From a virus, in IMG/VR virus record IMGVR_UViG_3300027770_000102, positions 1-41,918 of that record: a stretch of 41,918 nucleotides of DNA; one strand, 5' to 3'. Below the pieces are notes generated by a model. It was not told the DNA's origin. It saw only the letters and a program-made list of their open reading frames with translations, and searched no databases. Both the position numbers and the translations under genes were made by a program. Each line of letters starts with the position of its first letter. The stretch's first letter is position 1. Shown here piece by piece: positions 17,601 through 26,020 of this stretch.

Positions 17601-17830
17601 TTGAATTTAATCAAATTCTTGAAGGTGTTCAATATATCGAAACATCAAACTTGATGAATTTTAGAAATCCAATGGAGATGATTAATCCAGAGCAATGTGA
17701 ACACATTGGAAAAGTAATCGACAGAAAAGATTGTAATTGTCCTAAGAAGTGGGTTCGCTTATGTGATGTTCATGGAAAAACGGATTGGAAGAAATGTATG
17801 CAATGCAAAGATTTTAGGGTGTCTGAATAA
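14666..17830 (+). CDS. Large fibre / virion protein with C-terminal Cys cluster
   Basis: A 1054-residue protein starting at ATG 14666 after AGAGGAAACA. An N-terminal CCTCGYC motif suggests metal binding. The middle is Tyr/Asn/Ser-rich beta structure. Around residues 680-755 lie two repeats typical of fibre beta-helices ([20 protein letters not shown] and [14 protein letters not shown]). The last 50 residues contain [19 protein letters not shown], then C-x2-HG-x7-C-x2-C, a probable zinc site. I recall similar Cys/His tails in proteins from Planctomycetota. Together with the preceding gene it is probably a host-recognition structure, but it could be a large virion wall protein. Confidence 0.65.
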   Translation: MAYRPTNNIKENVIHRNTIFDGQGIVSCCTCGYCIKRNEESTLELTNFKAAPPIINENSIGSTIIEFSDYMIPVANSSFSGYVLTPNPIPQSENPTGLADGLIYYPFLNCNGETTQRAMYFSLYWYPPYKSGYWKNPSFYNEKTAFPYGIAVVNGTTSFSTEASVYIPLNTFETKTGSGQLNFFAYATYLQKNIYENGSDSGSYDNYLSYISSHDFSVEGANPNAECSNNILKIMNPVFFLDVSEYPFSYLHPNYTFISSTKNIYTSPNSSNLVCTGFRDSYNWSYDMDTGTNRPIFKSGYVLNKFSIDKQGVFSSKISVINTNRIDYSSYQQVGDKQVVTKISSLGTIAAYYSVISSTYFENQELNNYFKNGQFQDISYYYDYRYVNVPCGDPYNEIFFGIKRDYIYWEDPHRIRGYYDYPTDPTLPINYTASKTNRTQILTTTDSSGRTTLTIKNVLWTGKTLLTNLYGHNSGGNRPNLALGKVPLTYQAILKGGFESDIIVSFQSVPYCQLANIPDKLKRVTEIKVNFENYEKVPQYNMLKYYQALNYFQATPLIGDPFYTEEAFNNFMVQMAFTDSYKEFQNIAFLPPNVNASNEFFVRKNPASNSYFNVIKKDIIPIDPPVLTSYVAFPGRVYPDFGVPDRFKSCLLINGDEDVWKTGNEVQFVGLDYLVTNGGSGYTSVPTVTLSGGGGTGATAYATISGGKVVSVTTYNKGKDFTSNKTVVISGGGGSGATAVDISFTPFYSIYMEEIKDEKQTAGQSLIRIATTLENANNGIYIPNVGLETLYKDKYLSVKFLYGFKDVSIENLPRYENVNPNNIDQTNVNADILGASYSTSGNYPTLFNSVFDFSFSVLPSSFLYSYFTLSIKFSMPATYPNVPIYLSNFEINPEGSEFYKQEFEIISLSPLKIKYPKMKFGNVDSYYNYYYSVPITNINVTFPWSSIESHLTGALFFGFQCDVIIEEVVNEFIEEALPIEFNQILEGVQYIETSNLMNFRNPMEMINPEQCEHIGKVIDRKDCNCPKKWVRLCDVHGKTDWKKCMQCKDFRVSE

Positions 17831-17914
17831 AACTTTTCCCCTTGATGCAATTCTACTACAGGGGAAATTCGGATCAGGAAATTGCGAAAACAACCCCTAG
17901 AATTATTCAGACAC
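17819..17914. terminator. Nested inverted repeats between convergent genes
   Basis: An outer 12-bp perfect inverted repeat (GTGTCTGAATAA at 17819-17830 and TTATTCAGACAC at 17903-17914) encloses an inner 8-bp stem (TTTCCCCT 17835-17842, AGGGGAAA 17860-17867). The left outer arm contains the end of the fibre gene, including its stop codon; the right arm lies 13 bases from the end of the leftward gene. No strong T-run follows on the + strand; TTTT follows the inner stem on the - strand. It probably ends transcription in both directions. Confidence 0.55.
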
Positions 17915-17927
17915 AAAACCAATTATA

Positions 17928-18239
17928 TCAACCTTGTTTCTTTTCGTCTTCATCAATTACAGAATTATGTAAAACAATCCCGCCCGGCCTCATGGATTTC
18001 ATTAATCCATCTGTAGGTGATCCCATAATGATTTCAATTTCATGTTTATCATCGTGCCTAACATCTAATGTGTTTTGCATTTGAATAGCTTTTAAAAGCA
18101 TATTAGCAGCTTTTAAATTACCTCTTTCAGCTTTTCTAGACAACATATCAATAATCATTTTGATATGTCCTTTGGTAACTCCCATTGCAAATTCTCGTTT
18201 TAAATCTGCAACATGGCGATAATATGGGTTTAGGTACAT
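17928..18239 (-). CDS. Hypothetical helical protein
   Basis: A 103-residue protein read leftward, with helical segments MYLNPYYRHVADLKREFAMG and MLSRKAERGNLKAANMLLKA. The pattern of short helices with AERGN..AAN resembles small regulatory or terminase-associated proteins that I recall near terminase genes in similar phages, but I do not recognise a named family. Its ATG at 18239 overlaps the stop of the upstream leftward gene by one base, so the pair is coupled. A forward open frame over the same DNA (17842-18084) is a shadow. Confidence 0.6.
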   Translation of the reverse strand: MYLNPYYRHVADLKREFAMGVTKGHIKMIIDMLSRKAERGNLKAANMLLKAIQMQNTLDVRHDDKHEIEIIMGSPTDGLMKSMRPGGIVLHNSVIDEDEKKQG

Positions 18240-18766
18240 TATTTCTTCCTTGGGTTTCTTGTTCCTCGAACAGCTTTCATTCTAATTTTTGTAGGAATGT
18301 AGCTAAACCCTGATTTCTTTAATTGTCTTTTTTTCAATTGTTGGTTACCAATTCTTCCTGTTGTGGTCTTTCTCCCCCTATGCGATTTCCTTGCAACAAT
18401 TGAATAATCTTTTAATGATGGTGTTCCTACACCATACCAATAAATCTTTCCTCCCCTTGCTTTCTTATCGATCCAAGTTACAAAAACCTTTTGTCCTATT
18501 CTTGGATAAATGTAAGCAACCGGGCCTGTTTTAACCCTCATAACTACTGAACCTGATTGACTTCCTTCAATCGGATAATATTCAAGTTGTTTCATCCATC
18601 TTGAATTTATTTTCTTGGGAAGTCCTATGTATTCTTTTCCAAGTTTTACAAGCTTGTTGGGATCTCCCAACCCGCCCTTAGTAAAAATATCCGATCTTCT
18701 ACGAATCAAACTTTTGGCTTTGATTATATTTTTAAGCTTTTCAATCGTAGAATACAGATCAGCCAT
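18239..18766 (-). CDS. Basic hypothetical protein
   Basis: A 175-residue very basic protein. The start chosen is the ATG of MADLYSTIEKLKN (18766), which has GGGGA 11 bases upstream; an in-frame ATG at 18784 has no ribosome site but could be a leaderless start. The middle shows a strand-rich stretch (VVMRVKTGPVAYIYPRIGQK, IYWYGVGTPSLKDYSIVA). The C-terminal 45 residues are dense in Lys and Arg (SHRGRKTTTGRIGNQQLKKR), suggesting nucleic-acid binding or interaction with DNA in the head. It is one of two leftward genes lodged between rightward virion and terminase genes. Confidence 0.55.
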   Translation of the reverse strand: MADLYSTIEKLKNIIKAKSLIRRRSDIFTKGGLGDPNKLVKLGKEYIGLPKKINSRWMKQLEYYPIEGSQSGSVVMRVKTGPVAYIYPRIGQKVFVTWIDKKARGGKIYWYGVGTPSLKDYSIVARKSHRGRKTTTGRIGNQQLKKRQLKKSGFSYIPTKIRMKAVRGTRNPRKK

Positions 18767-18805
18767 ATTTACACAAATCCCCAATCATGTTAAAATAATA
18801 TTGTC

Positions 18806-18817
18806 AATGTTAACATT
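18806..18817. promoter_or_regulatory. Palindromic operator in divergent control region
   Basis: The 52-base gap 18785-18836 between the leftward pair and the rightward terminase genes holds a perfect 12-bp palindrome, AATGTTAACATT. A half-related copy, ATGTTAAAAT, lies at 18787-18796. TTGACA on the - strand and TATTAT/TTATAA on the + strand are near, although spacing to standard partners is poor. A regulator-binding site controlling both directions is a plausible reading. Confidence 0.5.
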
Positions 18818-18836
18818 ATTATAAGGGAAAATCAAT

Positions 18837-19025
18837 ATGTTGGAAAAAGCTGGTGCAGATTGGATGATAGAAGCAATAGCAGCTTGGGAAAAGAATGATC
18901 ATTCTAAAAGTGTTGCAGCTTCATTAATTTACATTTCTGAAACTTTGGAAATGATGCGAATGCTGCTTGACCCTGAAACCCCTGAAGATGTTCAATTTCC
19001 CGGTGGTAAGGAATTCCCAACATGA
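18837..19025 (+). CDS. Small hypothetical protein before terminase
   Basis: A 62-residue acidic, helical protein (IEAIAAWEKNDHSKSVAASL, ISETLEMMRMLLD). ATG 18837 follows AAGGGAAAATCAAT. It overlaps the next gene by ATGA at 19022-19025. No family recognised. As the first gene of the terminase operon it may take part in packaging or simply be a leader gene. Confidence 0.55.
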   Translation: MLEKAGADWMIEAIAAWEKNDHSKSVAASLIYISETLEMMRMLLDPETPEDVQFPGGKEFPT

Positions 19026-19480
19026 TTGAACCTGATACATTTTATGAAATGTTGGAAAATATCCAGCATGGTGTTGATATCAAATTAGCTATGAAAGCTT
19101 TTGGAGTTTCTAAAAATGATTTAGAACATTGGCATAAAGTTGAATGTGTTAAGGCAAAAGCACAAGCAACCATTGCCATGCAAAAGATAATCAATGAACA
19201 TGGTGCAGAAGATTGGCGAGCAATGCAATGGATCATAGAACGCAACAACAGAGCAAAAGAAAATGGGCAAAACATCGAAATCGCAATCAACAAACAAATT
19301 GCTAAAGAATTGGCAAAAGGTCTTATCGAGTCCAGCATTACAGGCACAATTGGAACAAATCAAGGTTCTGAAGGAGTATCAGGAAGCGAACAGGAAGATT
19401 ATTCAGATTCCCAAGAATCCAAGGGAGTATTGCAACTACCTGAAAATAAAATTAACAAATCAACAAATGGAAATTTTTGA
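19022..19480 (+). CDS. terS: Terminase small subunit candidate
   Basis: A 152-residue protein directly upstream of the large terminase. Residues 1-45 form a helix-turn-helix-like unit (FYEMLENIQHGVDIKLAMKA, then FGVSKNDLEHWHKVE), the usual DNA-binding domain of small terminases, followed by helices that could oligomerise (ATIAMQKIINEHGAEDWRAM, WIIERNNRAKENG). The last 45 residues are low-complexity (GTNQGSEGVSGSEQEDYSDS) and lie over the start of the large subunit frame. Length and order fit a small subunit that selects phage DNA for headful packaging. Confidence 0.65.
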   Translation: MIEPDTFYEMLENIQHGVDIKLAMKAFGVSKNDLEHWHKVECVKAKAQATIAMQKIINEHGAEDWRAMQWIIERNNRAKENGQNIEIAINKQIAKELAKGLIESSITGTIGTNQGSEGVSGSEQEDYSDSQESKGVLQLPENKINKSTNGNF

Positions 19481-20816
19481 AGCTGTTGCAGACGGTGCAA
19501 GAAAAGTATTAGTTCGATCAGCCCACAATCAGGGAAAAACTTATCTTTGTGCAGTTATTGCAAGTTGGTTTCATGATCATTTTACACCTTCTGAAGTTCT
19601 TATATCTGCTCCTGTATCCCAACAAATTCGTGACGGTGTTTTCAAAGAACTTAGAAGGGTTCGCTTGGGTGATCCAAATTGGCTACCAAAAGCAAATAGG
19701 CTAGAGAAATCACCTAGTCATTATATTCAAGGTTTAACAGCACAAAAAGCAGATGCGTTTCAGGGTAGGCATTCCGCTGGTGGTTTGTGTATTTTATTCG
19801 ATGAAGCATCAGGCATTGAACCTACCTTTTGGGAGCGGGCCGAATCGATGTTATCAGCATCAAAAGAAAATTGCCTTTGGTTCTGCATCTTCAACCCTTA
19901 CGATTCTTCAAGCCCTGCATATTTTGCAGAGAATTCACCAGATTGGAAAGTATTTCATTTATCTGCTTTAGATCATCCTAATGTTGTTTATCAGCAAGAT
20001 TTAATACCCGGTGCAATCAATCATGAATATGTTGTAAACAGATTAAGAAATGAATGTAGGTCTGCAATGGAAGGTGAAGAAGGTGAACCCGGTTACTTTG
20101 AATTTGAAGATAAGGGTTACATGGTTGAAGATCCTTTATTTGACATTCAGGTTCTCGGCCGATATCCAACCAAGGCAATTAATTCGGTTTGGTCTGCAAT
20201 GTGTCTTAAACAGTTACTTGATCCAATTGAAATGAATGAAAATTGGTCAATCCAAATTGGTGCAGATCCTGCCCGCTTTGGTGATGATCGATCTTGTTTA
20301 GTTGTGAGAAAAGGTAGTTGTATTCTTGAAATGAAAGAATATCGTGGTTTATCCACAAAAGAATTTGCAGAAAAGATAAAAGAGTTCTGCAATAAATATG
20401 CTAGCAAAAACCAACCTGAATATAAAATTCCGGTGTTAATTGATGAAGGTGGTGTAGGTGGTGGTGTTGTTGATAATCGTGGTCAATATCTGTTCTATGG
20501 TGTTAATTCATCATCTGAAGCGGTACGCTGGAGAGAATTTCCTAATACCCGATCTTCCCTATGGTTTGAAGCTTCAGAACTTGCAATTGAAGGAAAGATA
20601 TCAATTTCAAGATTACCGATTAATGAAAGGGAAAAACTTTGCGAAGAACTTAGAACCCCTATCTATGTTGTAGATTCTATTGGCAGAAGGGTTGTTGAGT
20701 CTAAAGAAGTTATGAAAAGAAGATTGAAGCATTCCCCTGATATTGCAGATGCTTTTAACCTTTCACTAATGGCAATTCCTAAAGTTGGAATAGAAAAAAT
20801 TATTGGGAATTTGTAA
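19263..20816 (+). CDS. terL: Terminase large subunit
   Basis: The DNA packaging motor ATPase and nuclease, 517 residues from ATG 19263. Family features: the Q-motif-like LTNQQMEIFEAV (residues 64-75), Walker A SAHNQGKT (86-93), Walker B ILFDEA (177-182), the coupling motif WFCIFNPYDSS, and RNase H-like nuclease residues in IGADPARFGDDRS, VLIDEGGVGGGVVD and DIADAF near the C-terminus. The start is uncertain because 218 bases overlap the small subunit; TTG 19350 would shorten the overlap, and ATG 19469 would remove part of the conserved N-terminus. The 3' end overlaps the convergent primase-helicase gene by 17 bases. Confidence 0.92.
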   Translation: MGKTSKSQSTNKLLKNWQKVLSSPALQAQLEQIKVLKEYQEANRKIIQIPKNPREYCNYLKIKLTNQQMEIFEAVADGARKVLVRSAHNQGKTYLCAVIASWFHDHFTPSEVLISAPVSQQIRDGVFKELRRVRLGDPNWLPKANRLEKSPSHYIQGLTAQKADAFQGRHSAGGLCILFDEASGIEPTFWERAESMLSASKENCLWFCIFNPYDSSSPAYFAENSPDWKVFHLSALDHPNVVYQQDLIPGAINHEYVVNRLRNECRSAMEGEEGEPGYFEFEDKGYMVEDPLFDIQVLGRYPTKAINSVWSAMCLKQLLDPIEMNENWSIQIGADPARFGDDRSCLVVRKGSCILEMKEYRGLSTKEFAEKIKEFCNKYASKNQPEYKIPVLIDEGGVGGGVVDNRGQYLFYGVNSSSEAVRWREFPNTRSSLWFEASELAIEGKISISRLPINEREKLCEELRTPIYVVDSIGRRVVESKEVMKRRLKHSPDIADAFNLSLMAIPKVGIEKIIGNL

Positions 20817-23241
20817 TTACTAAATACATTGAACCCGGCCCATTTGTATCTTTCTTTTTTCGTACACTTATTTCATTGGTATCCTGAAGATATCTAATTG
20901 CATCATCAACACTTTGCCCATTGTGAACAATTTTTCTTAGTAGTTTCTTTGCATCTATCATTCTAATACCCATTACCCCCGGTTCAATTTCCTTTGAAGA
21001 ACCTGAAATCATTGTTAACAACTTGTCAGTTATTTCACCAAACTTTGTATCAGATATCATTACGGTGTTTGCAGTTTGTCTTTTATTAACTTCCACAACA
21101 AAATTAAATCCAGCGGTAATACCTTCAAGAGAAAGATTCTTTGCATGAATGTTTCTTGAAAGCTCCCACAAGCAACCAATTTTTAAAGCTAATTCTGGCA
21201 ACCTTGCACAACTGGAAGCTTTTTCTTCCTCCCCTTTTTTCTGATACTCTGCATATAGATCGTCATTTTTCCAAACCTGTTCACCAAAATATTCTAATCC
21301 TTCAGGTGTTAATTCTAAGATTCTTGAATCGTTTTCAACCTTATTTAAAACTTCATTACCAAATTCTTTTTCTATTTCTAATTCCTCAATAAATGCTTTT
21401 GTTTTCCCTGCAACCAAATTTTCATTCATCATTAACAAGTTTGTTGCAACATCAATTAAATACCTTGGAATTGGTTCTTGTACCGAAATCCCCCGCAAAT
21501 TCATTCTTCCCCTGATAGATGCCTGAAGAATCAATAAACGATTGTAAAAACCTGATCGAAGCATCTTAGGCGATAAAGCTTTAAAATATTCTTCAGGTGT
21601 TGAACTAGTCATAACAGAAAGGAAAGGGTATCTAATAAAATTTTCTTCTGATTCATCCCCCGCTTTTGCTCGTTTCTTTATGTAATTTGCTGTAAACAAT
21701 TCAAGCATCGTTCCCATGATATCGGAAAATCTTACATCACCTGATTTAGCTTTTTCCAAATCAAATGCACCTTCATCAGCCATTAAGAACTTCGGGCCTT
21801 GCATAACCTTTTCTTCCAAGCCTTCCCTAGATCCAACTTTTGTCATTAACAAATCACCGCAATCAATTTCCATGCAAATTCTAGCATTCAACTTTCTAGG
21901 AAAATCTTTTCCGTTTGCAGTTAAACCAAGAATCACAATATACAAATTCAATTTCATTTCCCCCGGCCCCATTACAGATCGACCAACCAAGGAAGAAAAT
22001 AAACCTAGTGCAGATGCAACAGCTATTCTTTTTTCAGGATACAATGCGTTTTTCATGCAATGTTCAACATAGGTATCAATCCAACCGGGGAAGCTTATTG
22101 CTGCATCTGGAACAACATCTAATGACCTTTTAGTTTTAACTTTGGAATTGGTTGTATCTTTAAAATCAAAATCTTCCCATCTGGTTTCATCAACTATTTC
22201 TGATTCATCAGCAGGGCAATATTTATCAAAAACCTTTTTGTAAAATCCTTTAAATTCTCTTGAACCCGGATTCCAACCTCGTGACAAGCAAAACACATAA
22301 TCCTTTGTTAATGGGGTGTTTGCTGGCAATCTCCAATCTAATGGTGAGAAGTTCCAATAGCGATCTAATCCCTTTGATTTTGCACCAGCAATTGCATTAG
22401 GTGCAGAACCACTAGAATCAGGATGCCAAACTTGAAAATAATCTGGTCTAACTTCAATCATCCTGTAAGATTCTGGAAGAACTTCATTCCAAGGTGTTTC
22501 AAGTCTCCATTGTTCTAACGCACTTTTTTTGTCAACTTCATACTTATGTATTGGTTCAGGGTTTACAGTTGCGAATTTCTTGATTGATTTTTCATCATAG
22601 GATTGTGCAAACGCAATTAAGAAATCATGTTCTTCAGCAGTTAACATTGGTATGTTTTCGACAGAACCAAAAACCATTTTGTAGGGTTTAACTGTTCCAT
22701 CTATTTTAGAAATGGCTTGGGAAAAAAACCCAACTACATAACCACCTGCTCCCCTTGTTTCAATAATTGGTGGTGCAACTAATTTACAAGAACCTCTTGC
22801 TCTAGCTTCTACACACCATGCTTTTGAATTTTCTAAAGACATCATTGCCAATTCTTTACATTTGCTTTTACCCATAGGTAAGTAATAAAAAATGTGCAAT
22901 CCTTCAGATGGTGTAGTTTCAACGCAACCTTTACATTTTTCCCCTAGTTCTGGATTGCTAATAAGTAATTCATCAAGGAAAGTTTTTGCCAACTTTGGGC
23001 AATCAATATCTAAACATTCTAAATCTTTATCCTTATTTGGAACAGGCCCGCAATTAATCGCAATCCCTGCAACTAATGGTTGACCAAAATCTATTTCAAT
23101 TTCATGTTCTGATTGCAACTTTGTACGCAATTCAACAATTCTATTTGTTCTTTTAATTACAGGTGTTTTATCTGTTTTAGCTGCAAAAACACTCAGCCCT
23201 TGTTTACGAATCTTTAACGCTTCTTTTTTAATATCTTCCAT
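20800..23241 (-). CDS. Primase-helicase (prim-pol plus DUF3987-like ATPase)
   Basis: A replication protein of 813 residues, starting at the ATG of MEDIKKEALKIRKQG (23241) after AAAGGGAAAATC; the frame extends to 23295 but that would overlap the helicase gene. The N-terminal 220 residues look like an archaeo-eukaryotic primase/polymerase domain: PLVAGIAINCGPVPNKDKD, then LECLDIDC (metal-binding DID), SEGLHIFYYLP and ETRGAGGYVVG. The C-terminal half carries a divergent Walker A (LGLTANGKDFPRK) and FLMADEGAF in a Walker B position, as in DUF3987 helicase-like proteins. It would prime and unwind at the phage origin. It is the last gene of the leftward operon. Confidence 0.8.
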   Translation of the reverse strand: MEDIKKEALKIRKQGLSVFAAKTDKTPVIKRTNRIVELRTKLQSEHEIEIDFGQPLVAGIAINCGPVPNKDKDLECLDIDCPKLAKTFLDELLISNPELGEKCKGCVETTPSEGLHIFYYLPMGKSKCKELAMMSLENSKAWCVEARARGSCKLVAPPIIETRGAGGYVVGFFSQAISKIDGTVKPYKMVFGSVENIPMLTAEEHDFLIAFAQSYDEKSIKKFATVNPEPIHKYEVDKKSALEQWRLETPWNEVLPESYRMIEVRPDYFQVWHPDSSGSAPNAIAGAKSKGLDRYWNFSPLDWRLPANTPLTKDYVFCLSRGWNPGSREFKGFYKKVFDKYCPADESEIVDETRWEDFDFKDTTNSKVKTKRSLDVVPDAAISFPGWIDTYVEHCMKNALYPEKRIAVASALGLFSSLVGRSVMGPGEMKLNLYIVILGLTANGKDFPRKLNARICMEIDCGDLLMTKVGSREGLEEKVMQGPKFLMADEGAFDLEKAKSGDVRFSDIMGTMLELFTANYIKKRAKAGDESEENFIRYPFLSVMTSSTPEEYFKALSPKMLRSGFYNRLLILQASIRGRMNLRGISVQEPIPRYLIDVATNLLMMNENLVAGKTKAFIEELEIEKEFGNEVLNKVENDSRILELTPEGLEYFGEQVWKNDDLYAEYQKKGEEEKASSCARLPELALKIGCLWELSRNIHAKNLSLEGITAGFNFVVEVNKRQTANTVMISDTKFGEITDKLLTMISGSSKEIEPGVMGIRMIDAKKLLRKIVHNGQSVDDAIRYLQDTNEISVRKKKDTNGPGSMYLVITNSQ

Positions 23242-23260
23242 GATTTTCCCTTTGATATGA

Positions 23261-24880
23261 TTAAACTGATACTTTTTCAAACTGGTACGAATCAATCTGG
23301 TAATAACCTTTTTCGTTTTTGTGTGCGATTATACCTATTGGTTTTGGTAAAGCATCTAAAAAATCTACGGATTGGATTTTATTTTTATCAAGATGCCAAT
23401 GATGTTTAGGAATATCTAATGTAAGATTCTTTAGCCATTTCCATACAGAAAATTCTAAACCTGATTTTAATGAATGAAATGATTTAATTAATGTTCCTGA
23501 TAAAGTTTCATGGGTTTCCATAATACAGGGTTCTGCTTGTGGGTGTTTCCTGTATATGGAATAAACGCTCGAAACTATGTCAAATTCTCTAGGTTTCATT
23601 CCGTTTAGAATATCTCCCTTACTTTGTTGATTACTCAATTTAGATGATATTTCAGGGGTTTCATGCCTTGGTTTGACATACCCGCAACTTGGGCAAATTG
23701 GGATATGAATCTTGTAAACAAGTTTGCAAGCTGGACATTTCTTTACCTTTGCTGAAGGTATTTCAATCCCTTTTGCAGATACTTCTATTTGATCGATACA
23801 ACCATGTCTAATAGCATTATCACCATAATCAAGAACTAAGCAGTTTTGTTTACCCTCATTCAACCTGAACCCTCTCCCAACCATCTGATACCATAATCCT
23901 TTGCTCATTGTGGGTTTCATTACAACAACACAATCAATATTGGGTGCATCAAATCCAGTTGTTAAAACTGCAACATTTACCAACCATTTATAATTATTTT
24001 CCCTGAATCCATTAATTACGCAATCTCTAATAGCGGGGTGTGTTTCTCCTGTTATTATGTTTGCTCTTTGATTTTGTTTCTTTAGTTCATCAAGAATCAT
24101 TTCAGCATGGCGAACAGAAGTTGCAAAAACTAAAACTGAATTTCTATCTGTAGCTTTTTTGATTGCATCGTTAACACCTGATTGAACAAGTTCTTCAGTT
24201 TCAAGAACTTTGTTTAAATCAGTATCTAAAAATTCTCCCGCACGAATTCGCACATTTTTTAAATCAGGTGAATCAGATGCAAATGTAATCAATGGTGAAA
24301 GGTATCCATCTGTTATTAAATCTTTAACTCCGATTGCATAACAACAATCATCAAAGGTTTTGTTCTCCCCAAATATAATCCCGCTTTGCAATCTGTATGG
24401 TGTAGCTGTTAACCCAATAACCTTTAGCCTTGGGTTTCTAATCTTCAAACATGATAAAAATTTCCGGTACATTGTTTCTTTATTCTGACTAATCAAATGG
24501 CATTCATCAATCATTACAAAATCTAATACACCAAAAGAATCAGCTTTACGATATACGGATTGAATACCCGCAATTGTTAACGGTTTGATTTCTTTTCGTT
24601 TCATTGATGCTGAAAAGATTCCAATTGATTGAACTGGTAGACCAGTTGCAACAGCATACCCTTTACAGGTATTTTCTGATTGCTCTAATAGTTCCTTTAC
24701 ATGGGAAAGAATCATCCCCTTGCAATCATGGTTTCCTTCAAATGATTTACGGATTACTTCAGCCATTACCCTAGTTTTTCCCCCGCCTGTTGGAATAACT
24801 ATTACAGTTGATTTACTAGGGTTGTCTTGATGAAACTGGAATAAAGCATCTACAGAATCTTGTTGGTATTTTCTTAACAT
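23261..24880 (-). CDS. Superfamily 2 DEAD-like helicase
   Basis: A 539-residue helicase. Motifs in order: Q-like LRKYQQDSVDAL, I IPTGGGKTRVM, Ia ILSHVKELLEQ, II MIDECHLI (DECH), III GLTATPYR, IV VLVFATSVRHAE, V VNVAVLTTGFDAPNIDCVV, VI YQMVGRGFR. The C-terminal part has a zinc ribbon, CPACKLVYKIHIPICPSCGY. This layout resembles RadD/YejH-like and phage DNA repair helicases. It overlaps the GP88-like gene upstream by 7 bases and precedes the primase-helicase, so it probably takes part in replication or recombination. Confidence 0.9.
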   Translation of the reverse strand: MLRKYQQDSVDALFQFHQDNPSKSTVIVIPTGGGKTRVMAEVIRKSFEGNHDCKGMILSHVKELLEQSENTCKGYAVATGLPVQSIGIFSASMKRKEIKPLTIAGIQSVYRKADSFGVLDFVMIDECHLISQNKETMYRKFLSCLKIRNPRLKVIGLTATPYRLQSGIIFGENKTFDDCCYAIGVKDLITDGYLSPLITFASDSPDLKNVRIRAGEFLDTDLNKVLETEELVQSGVNDAIKKATDRNSVLVFATSVRHAEMILDELKKQNQRANIITGETHPAIRDCVINGFRENNYKWLVNVAVLTTGFDAPNIDCVVVMKPTMSKGLWYQMVGRGFRLNEGKQNCLVLDYGDNAIRHGCIDQIEVSAKGIEIPSAKVKKCPACKLVYKIHIPICPSCGYVKPRHETPEISSKLSNQQSKGDILNGMKPREFDIVSSVYSIYRKHPQAEPCIMETHETLSGTLIKSFHSLKSGLEFSVWKWLKNLTLDIPKHHWHLDKNKIQSVDFLDALPKPIGIIAHKNEKGYYQIDSYQFEKVSV

Positions 24881-25581
24881 TGTTTATTCCTCAAATCTTT
24901 TCTTTTTTCTTGCCCGCTTTTAAATGTCAATTCACCCTGTATTTTTTTAAAATGTTTGATGTTGTTTGAAACAATCACAATTTTATTTGTTGGTAAAGTA
25001 ATAGCTAATAAATCATTTTCTGATTGATCCATATAACCCGCATTGTTTAAAGCTTCTAGACTTGGAAACACATCACAATGACGATCAGATTCCAAGTCTA
25101 TTAAATGATCTTCCTTCCCCCCTAATGAAAATAAATACTTAAAGTTTTTTGGGCAACTACCTTGCACAATCTTTTTAAATCTGCTCACTTCTTTGGTGTA
25201 ACAATAGAAGGTAACGCTTGGAATACTCATTGCAATATCCAACCAAGCTTGCAAGTATTCATCAGAATAAAAATCACCCGCATCGTGAATGCGAAGAAAT
25301 TTTATTTTGTTCAACCCTATTCGATTTATTTCTTTAATCATATCTAGCATCCAACCAACTAAATCGTTAATTGTGTATTCAAGGTTTGAAAGATGTTTTG
25401 CTTTGACAACAGGAAACAAATAAGTTCCATTCTTTGCGTAACAAACTTTCACGCAAAAATCAGCATTAGGGCAACAATTAAACCAAGAACCATTTGATAA
25501 CTGAACTTGCCAAGCTGGTATAGACCAGTTCCAAATTCCATCTTTTTTTAATTCAGAATTTTGACTAAGAAGTTTTCTCAT
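24874..25581 (-). CDS. GP88-family protein
   Basis: A 235-residue protein that matches, from memory, the phage 'gene product 88' family of mycobacteriophages and mobile elements. Visible features are NWSIPAWQVQLSNGSWFNCC, CPNADFCVKVCYAKNGTYLF, a conserved KHLSNLEYTIN segment, and LRIHDAGDFYSDEYLQAWLD with a following YCYTKE. The Cys cluster and the RxHxxGDFYS motif suggest a metal- or cofactor-dependent enzyme, possibly of radical-SAM-like barrel fold, but no reaction is established to my knowledge. It sits between an SSB-like gene and a helicase, so it may act on DNA or nucleotides. AAGGAAAAATTA precedes its ATG. Confidence 0.75.
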   Translation of the reverse strand: MRKLLSQNSELKKDGIWNWSIPAWQVQLSNGSWFNCCPNADFCVKVCYAKNGTYLFPVVKAKHLSNLEYTINDLVGWMLDMIKEINRIGLNKIKFLRIHDAGDFYSDEYLQAWLDIAMSIPSVTFYCYTKEVSRFKKIVQGSCPKNFKYLFSLGGKEDHLIDLESDRHCDVFPSLEALNNAGYMDQSENDLLAITLPTNKIVIVSNNIKHFKKIQGELTFKSGQEKRKDLRNKQC

Positions 25582-25964
25582 TAATTTTTCCTTAACTTGT
25601 TAAATCCATTGATGCAATTCACATTCCCAAAATTATCTTCTTGTTCTCCGATATCAACAAGGAAGGGTTTATCAACAATAACTGATAGATCATTAACCTT
25701 GATCTCTGTTTGAATGCCACAACAGGAAACAAGCCTTGCAAATTTTCTTCTTGAATCAGAACGGAATTTAGAATCATTTGACCAAAGATGAAAATTGCAA
25801 TCAACTAATTTTCCTTGGGAAGTTCCTTGAATAATTTGAACATCACAAGAAATATATTTGTTGCCAGCTTTTGATGTTTTGATTTCCGCTTTTAGAACCC
25901 TAGCAGTATAAACACCCTTGGGAATTGGTTTGCATTCATCAGGGGAAAATAACAATTCATCCAT
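25581..25964 (-). CDS. DUF669-like single-strand binding protein candidate
   Basis: A 127-residue protein with the DUF669 pattern: PIPKGVYTARVLKAEIKTSK, AGNKYISCDVQIIQGTSQGK, then VDCNFHLWSN and a helix RRKFARLVSCCGI. Such proteins usually accompany Sak4/AAA recombinases and are thought to bind single-stranded DNA. It is separated by 56 bases from the similar-sized protein upstream and is coupled to the GP88-like gene by a one-base overlap. GAGGTTATTC precedes its ATG. Confidence 0.7.
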   Translation of the reverse strand: MDELLFSPDECKPIPKGVYTARVLKAEIKTSKAGNKYISCDVQIIQGTSQGKLVDCNFHLWSNDSKFRSDSRRKFARLVSCCGIQTEIKVNDLSVIVDKPFLVDIGEQEDNFGNVNCINGFNKLRKN

Positions 25965-26020
25965 GAATAACCTCAGAAAAAAAGGGAAGGAATTTTCATT
26001 CCCCCCCCTAAAACTAAAAA

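Noticed and set aside
17842-18084. Rightward open frame after the fibre gene
   Set aside because: It is antisense to the better-supported leftward gene 17928-18239 and has no ribosome site.
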